A stretch of DNA of 5,862 nucleotides from a bacterium (GTDB taxonomy: Bacteria; Chloroflexota; Dormibacteria; Aeolococcales; Aeolococcaceae). Of the stretch, positions 1 to 5,419 are shown in pieces. A model generated the notes under the pieces. It ran no database searches and had not been told where the DNA came from. It was given only the letters and a program-made list of their open reading frames with translations. The stretch lies in the NCBI GenBank assembly GCA_021850405.1, contig JAJZMA010000162.1, positions 1 through 5,862 on the forward strand, given 5' to 3'. The position numbers and the translations under genes are program-made. How positions within the stretch are numbered: the stretch's first letter is position 1; each line of letters begins with the position of its first letter.

Positions 1-637
1 ATCTGGTCGCCGGGCGTGCTGCTGCCGAGGCTGAATCAGTCTCCCCGCCAGCCCCCCCACCTGACGGCTCCTGTCCGGCGGTAGCCACTTCCTGTTGCTC
101 GCTGGCCGGAACGGATTCCTCGGCTGGGGGCGTGTAGCTGTACTCCTCGGTGACGCTGCCATCGTCGACTATCGTCCATGTGGGTTCGGTCACAGCTTCC
201 GTGCTGGCCTCTGGAATAGTCTCGGTCTCAGGCTCGGGGGGCGCGGCCGGTCGGGCACCCGGGGGGGAAGCTATCTCCTCTGGATTATCCCGTACCACCC
301 CTTCGGGAGCCCGTTCCTGGGTTGACATTGCATCGAGTGCCAGGAGGAATTCGTACACTGATCGCCGTAGGCGCCTGCTTAGATCCCTGGCGGTGGTGCT
401 GCTGGAGACATTCAGTGCCAGCTGGGACGCATCCTCTACCACCGCGAGCAGGCTGCGTTCATCAAGTTGTTCCCGGTCCACAAGGTCGGAGAGACGCGCT
501 TCGAGGAACTCCTGGAGGCCCGGCACCTCTGCGAGTATTGAGGAGGGTGTGCCCTCCCAGGCATGGCGAATCATGTCAGCCTGCTCTTCGACCGAAACCG
601 TCATTGTGGTCTCATCCCAGTGTTGCCTCTCCCGCAT
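1..637 (-). CDS. Unrecognised protein with helical N-terminus and acidic disordered tail (partial, C-terminus outside window)
   Basis: The frame is open without a stop from the ATG at 637 to the window edge: 212 complete codons, with the C-terminus missing. An in-frame stop lies upstream at 655-653. A second ATG at 604 is a real alternative start, and neither has a convincing Shine-Dalgarno site. Roughly residues 10-110 look alpha-helical and charged (for example VEEQADMIRHAW, LQEFLEARLSDLVDREQL, RRLRRSVYEFLLALDAM). From about 115 onward the chain is low-complexity and rich in Pro, Glu, Thr, Ser and Ala, so probably disordered. No membrane segment or signal peptide is present in the visible part, so it is probably cytosolic or faces the cytosol. 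It follows the signal peptidase gene on the same strand after a gap of about 260 bases. I do not recognise the family and assign no function. Antisense frames here translate to Ser/Arg-rich chains typical of shadow ORFs, which supports the minus strand. Confidence 0.7.
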   Translation of the reverse strand, partial: MRERQHWDETTMTVSVEEQADMIRHAWEGTPSSILAEVPGLQEFLEARLSDLVDREQLDERSLLAVVEDASQLALNVSSSTTARDLSRRLRRSVYEFLLALDAMSTQERAPEGVVRDNPEEIASPPGARPAAPPEPETETIPEASTEAVTEPTWTIVDDGSVTEEYSYTPPAEESVPASEQQEVATAGQEPSGGGAGGETDSASAAARPATR

Positions 638-898
638 GCCTTTCCCATCGGATTACATTCTCATACTGGAACCGCCATGTGAGGGCCACGAATCAGCAAC
701 GGCCCGGTAACGGCTGGAGATCCATACCGGTTCTGGCCAGACTCCCGTGGAATCAGCAAGAAGGCAGGGGAGTGGCGAGGGGGGCTGTACCACCAGCGGC
801 GCTCAGCGGGCCCCGGTGAGAGGGTGGGTTTTGGTCTGCCAGCCGTGGCCAGCGGAAATGGCGCCGCAGCTGGAAAGGAGACTGCAGGTTTGCGCGAT

Positions 899-2287
899 CT
901 AGTTGTGGCTGGGATCAGGTGGGGATTCAGACCAGAGCCGGCGGACTACATTTACATATGCCCATCCCACGATCAGGATGAGTATGGCAAGGATCGCCAG
1001 GCGCAGTATCGCCTGTGCCACTACCCCTGCCCCAGGGATAATGAATGCGACCTGATTCGCATAGGCGTCGAGTGGCCGCTTGAGGACCCATGGATCTGCT
1101 GCAAAGTTGGCATCCCCTTTGGTGTGTATCAGCAGCATGCCGCCCGACTGGGTCTCAGAGATTATCCTGTGGAAGTAGGTTAGCTGCGGCTCTCCGGGGC
1201 GGGGGAACCCTATGATGTCTCCTGTTTTCAGGGAAGAAACCGGGACCCGTTTGGTTATCACCAGCGCGCCAATCGGTATTGTCGGCACCATCGAGCCAGT
1301 GATGACCATGTCGGCAGTATGGCCCGTAGCGATGCCATAGGCAGCCAGCCCCGCAGCAGCGGTCGCCAGGACGAGCACTACGCCAAGTAACAGGTTTGCC
1401 ACATAGACAGCCACCGACCTGATTGAGAGGTGCAGCCTGCGACGGTCAGTGTCCATGGCGTCTGGGGGCTGGCCCTTCGTTCCTGCATCTGCCCTTTCGG
1501 GTGCAGGGAGTGCATCTGGAGTAGCCATAATGTCTGGCTCCTGAGCAGCCACGGCCGCAGCTGCCAGGGCAGTTTGCCGTGGTTGCGTGGCCATGGCGGG
1601 GTGCGGGGCACGGTTGCGCAATGCGGCAATAAACGCATCGGATACAGCTACAGCTGCGCGCGATGGATCTGCCGGTGCTGGCCTGGGCGGGCTGGGAGCT
1701 ACCTGCGCTCCGGGAGCTGCTGCTCCAGCACCCTCTGGCTGTAGCCCGGATGGGCTGTCTGGGACCATGCGCGACGGGTAATTGCTGGGCGGACGTCCAC
1801 CAGGCGGGTCGGGAGGCGCCACGGCACCATGTACTGCCCCCTCCAGGTTGACCGCTGGAATGGCAGGTGCCCCTGGCGCACCTGCCTCCACTACTCCTGC
1901 CTTGTATGTTCCTGCAGGTAGCTTTTCTGGCATAGCAGTCGCGCTGGCTTTGCTGGCTCTTATGTCTGGAGTTGCCCCAGGAGACAGTGGCCTGGCATCC
2001 GGCAGGATGCGATGGGCGCCCTGGGCTGAATCTTCCCTGGGGGGATGGGGGTAATCCCTTTCGGGGCTGACCACGGTTTTGGCCACGCGACTCGGGTGGG
2101 GAGCCGCTGGTGTGGGGGAGCCATGGGCGGGCGTGCTGGCCGCGGTAATCGCGCGGAGCAGTTCCATCTCATTCATGAGACGGTCCAGCAGAAGTTCGTG
2201 GGCGGTGGAATGTCCCTTTGCCCGCCGGTGATATGTGCTGCCTGCACCAGGCTCAGGTTCTCTTTCAGTGTTCTCCTGGTTGCTCAT
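899..2287 (-). CDS. SipW-like signal peptidase I (Ser/His type) with long Pro/Ala-rich cytoplasmic extension
   Basis: Predicted membrane serine peptidase that removes signal peptides on the outer face of the cytoplasmic membrane. The catalytic domain is the last 170 of 462 residues: membrane helix about 291-319, nucleophile Ser332 in TGSMVPT, His373 in YFHRI, the KGD box (Lys390-Asp392), Asp398, and a C-terminal membrane helix about 422-448. A His in place of the usual bacterial Lys is the signature of the SipW/archaeal/ER class (S26B). Residues 1-290 are unusual. They hold a short amphipathic helix (about 30-50, HELLLDRLMNEMELLRAI) and then about 230 Pro/Ala-rich residues likely to be disordered and cytosolic; SipW enzymes are normally near 190 residues. 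The start is uncertain. ATG 2287, or GTG 2290 just before it, lies downstream of GGGAAAAGG (2306-2298), whereas ATG 2335, giving 478 residues, has no visible ribosome site. It follows the third substrate-like gene by 126 bases. The peptidase call is firm; substrate identity is inferred from the neighbours. Confidence 0.9.
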   Translation of the reverse strand: MSNQENTEREPEPGAGSTYHRRAKGHSTAHELLLDRLMNEMELLRAITAASTPAHGSPTPAAPHPSRVAKTVVSPERDYPHPPREDSAQGAHRILPDARPLSPGATPDIRASKASATAMPEKLPAGTYKAGVVEAGAPGAPAIPAVNLEGAVHGAVAPPDPPGGRPPSNYPSRMVPDSPSGLQPEGAGAAAPGAQVAPSPPRPAPADPSRAAVAVSDAFIAALRNRAPHPAMATQPRQTALAAAAVAAQEPDIMATPDALPAPERADAGTKGQPPDAMDTDRRRLHLSIRSVAVYVANLLLGVVLVLATAAAGLAAYGIATGHTADMVITGSMVPTIPIGALVITKRVPVSSLKTGDIIGFPRPGEPQLTYFHRIISETQSGGMLLIHTKGDANFAADPWVLKRPLDAYANQVAFIIPGAGVVAQAILRLAILAILILIVGWAYVNVVRRLWSESPPDPSHN

Positions 2288-2413
2288 CACCACAGTACCT
2301 TTTCCCGTCGCGCAGGTTTGTCCAGTTGCCTGCATTGCATAAACCAGTCCATCAGGAAAAGTTCACTGGGCCTGGTGTCGTGTGCACGCAGCGCTGCTGC
2401 CTTATATCGCATG

Positions 2414-3016
2414 TCAGACCGGCTGGGCCAGGAAGTTGAATGTAGCAGTGCAAGTGGCTCCCATATCAGTTATTGGCGCTGTGGAAGCCATGCTTACCTG
2501 AAAATAGAAAGTGTGCGTACCGGTCAGGGCAGGAAATGAGTCGGGCAGTGTAATTGGTGTGGTCGAGGTCGCACTGACCAGGCCCGCGATTGTACCTGAG
2601 TAGATTGTGTTTGCAGGTGCGGCATCATCAGTGATCGTGATGTTCATGTCAGAGCAGATGGTCGTGTTGGTGCTGGGGGTGATGGTGTCAGAGGCAGACA
2701 GGTAATAGGTTCCGGCGAGGGTGCCAGTATTATCAATGGTGACGTTACCAGTCACGGCCGGACTCCCAGGATACATGGCCGGAGCACTGAGTATGGCCGC
2801 ACAGCCGCCGACAGTAGGCGTGGAGGTCGTCGTTGCACACCCTGACCCACTTGTTCCATTGGGACCATTGGTCATCGTCAGGGTGCCTCCTGCAAAGCTA
2901 TTGGCAGCATTGGAGGTCTCTATCTGCCAGCCAGCAAGCCCACCAAAACCTATGGTCGAAACAGTGACTATGGTAAGCAGCAGAGTTAACGCAAAGCGTC
3001 TCCACCCAAACCGCAT
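2414..3016 (-). CDS. TasA/camelysin-like secreted protein, paralogue C (most diverged)
   Basis: Small exported protein of 200 residues, probably a surface or matrix fibre subunit processed by the adjacent SipW-like peptidase. Residues 1-30 form a signal segment: basic MRFGWRRF, a hydrophobic helix (about 9-22) and GFGGLAGW at 23-30. SNAANSFAGGTL follows at 35-46, matching the N.F.AGTL block found just after the signal in TasA/CalY-type SipW substrates. The body is Thr/Ser/Gly-rich and beta-prone, with a VTIDNTGTL strand near 92-100. Cysteines at 60, 72, 121 and 189 match those of the two paralogues and probably form two disulfides outside the cell. The start is fixed by a perfect GGAGG seven bases before ATG 3016; the frame extends 12 codons further upstream to 3052, but that would bury this site. 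It shares the export segment with the other two but is clearly more diverged in the body. The fibre-forming role is inference. Confidence 0.87.
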   Translation of the reverse strand: MRFGWRRFALTLLLTIVTVSTIGFGGLAGWQIETSNAANSFAGGTLTMTNGPNGTSGSGCATTTSTPTVGGCAAILSAPAMYPGSPAVTGNVTIDNTGTLAGTYYLSASDTITPSTNTTICSDMNITITDDAAPANTIYSGTIAGLVSATSTTPITLPDSFPALTGTHTFYFQVSMASTAPITDMGATCTATFNFLAQPV

Positions 3017-3023
3017 CAAACTT

Positions 3024-3028
3024 CCTCC
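3024..3028 (-). promoter_or_regulatory. Ribosome binding site of paralogue C
   Basis: GGAGG on the minus strand, seven bases before the ATG at 3016. It decides this start over the upstream in-frame ATG at 3052. Confidence 0.85.
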
Positions 3029-3062
3029 AACCTGAAAAGCGCGGTAATCCAACTTCTGTTAA

Positions 3063-3126
3063 TGTAACTGGTGCCTGCTCAGGTTGCTGTTTACTTCGGG
3101 TTACAGGAAGCAACGTTCGGGTGACA
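3063..3126 (-). promoter_or_regulatory. Candidate response-regulator operator upstream of paralogue C
   Basis: Read on the plus strand, TTCGGGTTACA (3095-3105) and TTCGGGTGACA (3116-3126) are direct repeats matching at 10 of 11 bases, with starts 21 bp apart (two helical turns). An inverted half-site, TGTAAC (3063-3068), lies closer to the gene. The proximal GGTTAC core is 83 bases before the start codon. The other two paralogues have the same core at almost the same distance. The layout resembles OmpR/PhoB-family sites; the regulator itself is unknown. Confidence 0.5.
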
Positions 3127-3197
3127 ACGGCTGCTAGTTATTACTGGCTGCAATGGGCTGCAGCGGGCAACGGTGGGGCAGGCGCAACTGCCAGGAA

Positions 3198-3243
3198 GAG
3201 GCCAGTGGCAGTGTCCCATCTGGGATCGTTTGCCCTGGCCCTC
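3198..3243 (-). terminator. Possible weak terminator or stem-loop after paralogue B
   Basis: Just beyond the stop codon at 3260 (minus strand), GAGGGCCAG (3243-3235) can pair with CTGGCCTC (3205-3198) through one bulged base. An inner TCCC/GGGA hairpin (3214-3225) sits within it. There is no clear run of T after it, so it may be only a partial terminator or an mRNA-stabilising structure. Confidence 0.3.
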
Positions 3244-3259
3244 AGTACTGCCTCTATCC

Positions 3260-3847
3260 CTATGCGTTAGTGGCAGTAAACGTAAATGCAGCTGTGCATG
3301 ACTGGCCCGAGTCTGAGCTGGGTGCTGCGGCATTCATGCTTACATCGAAGTTGTAGGTGTCAGAGCCTCCGCTGGCGGCCAGTGGAGTAGAAAGAGCCAC
3401 TCCCGTCGTGCTGGCAAAAGCAGCTAGCGTAGTGGGAGTTGGTGTGTAATTGGTTGGCCCTGCATCCCCGTTTATAGTCAGGTCCAGTTCGGAGCAGATC
3501 GAGGAGGTGGATGGGCTGGGCGTTGCCGTCTCAGTCAGCTCGATATCAGCCGGCAGGGTGCCGTTGTTTGTGATGGTCACAGTTCCCGGGGCAGAGTCGC
3601 CTGGGCCGAGAGGAATGTTGGCAGAGCTGAATATTACGGCACAGCCTGTTGCTGGAGTAGAGGAAAGCGTTGCGGTACAGGTATTGGCACCCACCGAGTC
3701 GGACAGCACCATGGATCCCCCTGCAAACACAGTAGCCGCGTTGGGGGTCGAGACCGACCATCCGGCGAGGCCGCCAAAGCCAATTGCAGATAGCGCAAGT
3801 GTCGTAATGGCCAGTGTTAGCCCTGCCCTGATCCAGCTACTCTTCAT
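3260..3847 (-). CDS. TasA/camelysin-like secreted protein, paralogue B
   Basis: Predicted exported protein of 195 residues, one of three paralogues in a row. The signal segment MKSSWIRAGLTLAITTLALS is followed by AIGFGGLAGW ending at residue 30. TPNAATVFAGGSM (34-46) corresponds to the conserved block after the signal in SipW-dependent TasA/CalY-like proteins. Cysteines at 57, 69, 118 and 184 are conserved in all three. GTVTITNNGTLP (88-99) is the beta-strand motif common to this fold, and the protein ends in a beta-prone CTAAFTFTATNA. ATG 3847 is preferred because GGGGGA lies six bases upstream and the basic-hydrophobic signal starts there; the open frame runs to 4021, but the extra 58 residues are Cys-rich, unlike any signal, and contain the operator. 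It is nearly collinear with paralogue A in both protein and DNA, so the pair looks like a tandem duplication. An extracellular structural role is inferred from the family and the neighbouring peptidase. Confidence 0.87.
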   Translation of the reverse strand: MKSSWIRAGLTLAITTLALSAIGFGGLAGWSVSTPNAATVFAGGSMVLSDSVGANTCTATLSSTPATGCAVIFSSANIPLGPGDSAPGTVTITNNGTLPADIELTETATPSPSTSSICSELDLTINGDAGPTNYTPTPTTLAAFASTTGVALSTPLAASGGSDTYNFDVSMNAAAPSSDSGQSCTAAFTFTATNA

Positions 3848-3853
3848 TTCTTG

Positions 3854-3859
3854 TCCCCC
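3854..3859 (-). promoter_or_regulatory. Ribosome binding site of paralogue B
   Basis: GGGGGA on the minus strand, six bases before ATG 3847. It supports this start over the longer open frame from 4021. Confidence 0.65.
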
Positions 3860-3890
3860 AATGCATTCCGGAGGAAATGCGCAATTCAAA

Positions 3891-3945
3891 TGTAACCTGT
3901 GGGAAAGACAGCAAACAGATAAACAGGTTACAGCCTGGTCACAGC
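3891..3945 (-). promoter_or_regulatory. Candidate response-regulator operator upstream of paralogue B
   Basis: On the plus strand, CAGGTTACAGC (3924-3934) is followed directly by CTGGTCACAGC (3935-3945). This is a head-to-tail 11-bp repeat matching at 9 of 11 bases. A perfect inverted copy of the first nine bases, TGTAACCTG, lies at 3891-3899, 24 bases away and nearer the gene. The proximal GGTTAC core starts 79 bases before the start codon. This is the clearest of the three related sites and fits tandem binding by an OmpR/PhoB-type regulator. The inverted pair could also form a hairpin in the leader RNA if transcription starts upstream of it. Confidence 0.55.
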
Positions 3946-4137
3946 TTTGGCAGGTGGTGCTGGTATCGGCTCCCTTGCTTGTGAGCCGGGTAACAGGCTG
4001 TCGGCCTGCAGGTATGGCCACAGCACACGCTGCGTCTGGTGCTCCAGCCTCATGGGCAAAGCCTCTGTCCTACACCTGGTGCGGCGGTACGCTGCTGGCT
4101 GCCAGGCAGGCAGATGTCACAACCCGCTCAGAAACAG

Positions 4138-4171
4138 AAAGGACCTGGGGAGATTGCTCCCCAGGTCCTTT
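4138..4171 (-). terminator. Rho-independent terminator after paralogue A
   Basis: A perfect 15-bp inverted repeat (arms 4138-4152 and 4157-4171, AAAGGACCTGGGGAG and its complement) surrounds a four-base loop. On the minus strand it begins 25 bases after the stop codon of paralogue A. The 3' side of the stem ends in CCTTT and is followed by CTGTTTC, a modest T-rich tail. It should end or strongly reduce transcription before paralogue B. Being symmetrical, it could work in either direction, but no plus-strand gene is near. Confidence 0.85.
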
Positions 4172-4196
4172 GAATGGATCCTTTCTGACTGCTTCC

Positions 4197-4805
4197 TTAG
4201 GCGTTGGTCGCGGTGAACGTGAATGCTGCAGAGCAGGTTGCACCAGAATCGGCTGTCGAGGCATTGCTGTTCATGGTAACTGTAAAGGTGTACGTATCAC
4301 TGCCTCCGGCCGCCATGGGGGCCGTAGAGGATTTTAGGGTTACCGGGGTCCCCCCAGTTACCGCAGTTGCCGTAGCAAAGGAGGCAAGGCTTGCACCGGT
4401 TCCTGCCCAGCTGGCGCCACCGGCCCCGGTTATGCTCAGATCAAGGTCAGAGCAGATAGTAGAGCTGCAGGAGCTTAGAGTGGCTGTTCCTGCCAGTGCC
4501 AGGCTGATGGGCAGGTTGCCATTGTTGGTGATGGTTGCAGTCCCGCTTGCACTGTTACCCGGGCCCATGTTGATATTGGCCGAACTGAAAATGACAGTAC
4601 ATCCAGTCGCTGGTGTAGTAGTCAGCGTTGCCGTACAGGTGCCGCTGGCGGTCGCATCCTTCAGGGCCATGGTGCCGCCTGCAAATACAGTTGCAGCATT
4701 CGGTGTCGAAACTGACCATCCTGCAAGGCCGCCAAAGCCTATCGCCGAGATGGCCAGAATTGTTATTGCAAGTGTTATGCCAACCCTAACCCAACTTTTT
4801 CGCAT
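4197..4805 (-). CDS. TasA/camelysin-like secreted protein, paralogue A (first of the cluster)
   Basis: Predicted exported protein of 202 residues and the first gene of the minus-strand cluster. The N-terminus has basic MRKSWVR, a hydrophobic helix (about 8-22), GFGGLAGW at 23-30 and TPNAATVFAGGTM at 34-46, the block typical of substrates of SipW-type signal peptidases. The body is Thr/Ala/Ser-rich, with TATITNNGNLP near 89-99 and a beta-rich C-terminus ending FTFTATNA. Cysteines 57, 69, 118 and 191 align with the other two paralogues; Cys113 (SSCSSTIC) is extra and unpaired by comparison, so it might link subunits. The start is supported by GGAG seven bases upstream (4816-4813). Its own operator-like repeats lie 75 bases upstream and a strong terminator follows, so it can be expressed alone. 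The closest relative is paralogue B. The role as a matrix or fibre subunit is inferred from TasA/CalY; cell-wall anchoring motifs such as LPXTG are absent. Confidence 0.88.
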   Translation of the reverse strand: MRKSWVRVGITLAITILAISAIGFGGLAGWSVSTPNAATVFAGGTMALKDATASGTCTATLTTTPATGCTVIFSSANINMGPGNSASGTATITNNGNLPISLALAGTATLSSCSSTICSDLDLSITGAGGASWAGTGASLASFATATAVTGGTPVTLKSSTAPMAAGGSDTYTFTVTMNSNASTADSGATCSAAFTFTATNA

Positions 4806-4808
4806 GAG

Positions 4809-4816
4809 TCCTCTCC
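4809..4816 (-). promoter_or_regulatory. Ribosome binding site of paralogue A
   Basis: GGAGAGGA on the minus strand. The GGAG part is seven bases before ATG 4805. Confidence 0.75.
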
Positions 4817-4869
4817 AACCGGTAGTGAATCCAACACTCGTGACAGTAGCGCACCTTCAACGCAATGCC

Positions 4870-4899
4870 ACTATGATCTGGTGACAGGGTGGTTACGAA
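4870..4899 (-). promoter_or_regulatory. Candidate response-regulator operator upstream of paralogue A
   Basis: On the plus strand, CTGGTGACAGG (4878-4888) and GTGGTTACGAA (4889-4899) place two GGTNAC cores exactly 11 bp apart, the proximal one starting 75 bases before the start codon. On the minus strand CATAGT (4875-4870) just downstream could be a -10 element (4 of 6 bases), with the repeats taking the place of a -35 box as in PhoB-activated promoters. The repeat match is weaker than at the other two genes; the position and phase are what support it. Confidence 0.45.
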
Positions 4900-5247
4900 G
4901 CTATACAGGGCTGGTGTTCGCCCGTACTGCGCATGACCGTGTTTCCTTTTAGCGTCATGTGGATCGGCCACGCGTGCATTTTTGGCCTGTTTTTCCTGGA
5001 TGTCTTAACCCTGAACGATTTGGGGTTTTCGCATATTTGCCCAGTTGGGCCAGGGGGCCCCTTCCGGAGCTGGTCACGCCTGCGGGCCACTCCCTGACCG
5101 CACTTTTAAATTCCTGAAGGCAGGAGGCGGGGAGGTGGCAGCATCCTGGGATAGCGGGAGTGCCGCACTGGGCGTGTAGATTGCTTGTCACAATCTGGTC
5201 TCGGGTTCGTTGCATTCTGCGACTGGAGCGTACGTGTTGCAGGTGAC

Positions 5248-5276
5248 GTGGCAGTATGTGGCATGTGCCATATACT
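5248..5276 (+). promoter_or_regulatory. Possible promoter overlapped by a 24-bp inverted repeat, upstream of the PAS gene
   Basis: AGTATGTGGCA (5253-5263), two bases, then TGCCATATACT (5266-5276) form an inverted repeat with 10 of 11 matching pairs. TATACT (5271-5276) matches the sigma-70 -10 box at 5 of 6 bases, and GTGGCA (5248-5253) matches -35 at 4 of 6 with a 17-base spacer. The inverted repeat fills the spacer and -10, where a dimeric repressor would bind. Transcription would begin near 5283, leaving a leader of about 137 bases. The promoter is a hypothesis; the inverted repeat is directly visible. Confidence 0.4.
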
Positions 5277-5419
5277 AACCGGGCAGCCGACTTCTGTTCT
5301 GTGCACCATGCATCCGCAAAGATGGATCTGCAGGATTGTGCTATTTTCACGCTGGCATGCGGGCCGGTAGGGCCTGCCCTGGGTACAGGCCAGCCGCTAG
5401 CTCGGCTCGGAAGCCTGGC

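Larger units (their letters stand above)
4806..5419. other. Divergent intergenic region without a supported gene
   Basis: These 614 bases separate the minus-strand cluster from the plus-strand PAS gene. Besides the operator and ribosome site of paralogue A, and a promoter/inverted repeat near 5250 (listed separately), I see only small inverted repeats: AGATTG/CAATCT at 5178-5196 and GGCCTG/CAGGCC at 5371-5391, the latter ending 28 bases before the PAS gene. Open frames here are short or run antisense into the PAS gene; none has a ribosome site with a convincing protein. No tRNA-like structure was found. Confidence 0.6.

Noticed and set aside
706..711. Single GGTAAC core 69 bases before the edge gene, as a fourth operator
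   Set aside because: There is no second core at 11 or 21 bp spacing, so a six-base match alone is expected by chance.
150..819. Overlapping plus-strand open frames of 165-186 codons
   Set aside because: They are antisense to the partial minus-strand gene or run past it, and encode Ser/Arg/Pro-rich chains without a ribosome site or recognisable domain.
841..875. GC-rich stem (CCAGC/GCTGG type) after the peptidase gene as a terminator
   Set aside because: Pairing is imperfect and no T-rich tail follows on the minus strand.
2388..2397. GCAGCGCTGC palindrome between paralogue C and the peptidase gene as a terminator
   Set aside because: The stem is short with no room for a loop and no T-run follows, so paralogue C and the peptidase may be co-transcribed.
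4204..4884. Plus-strand open frame of 226 codons
   Set aside because: It is the antisense of paralogue A; a similar one (3450-4337) mirrors paralogue B. Their likeness to each other only reflects the duplicated sense genes.
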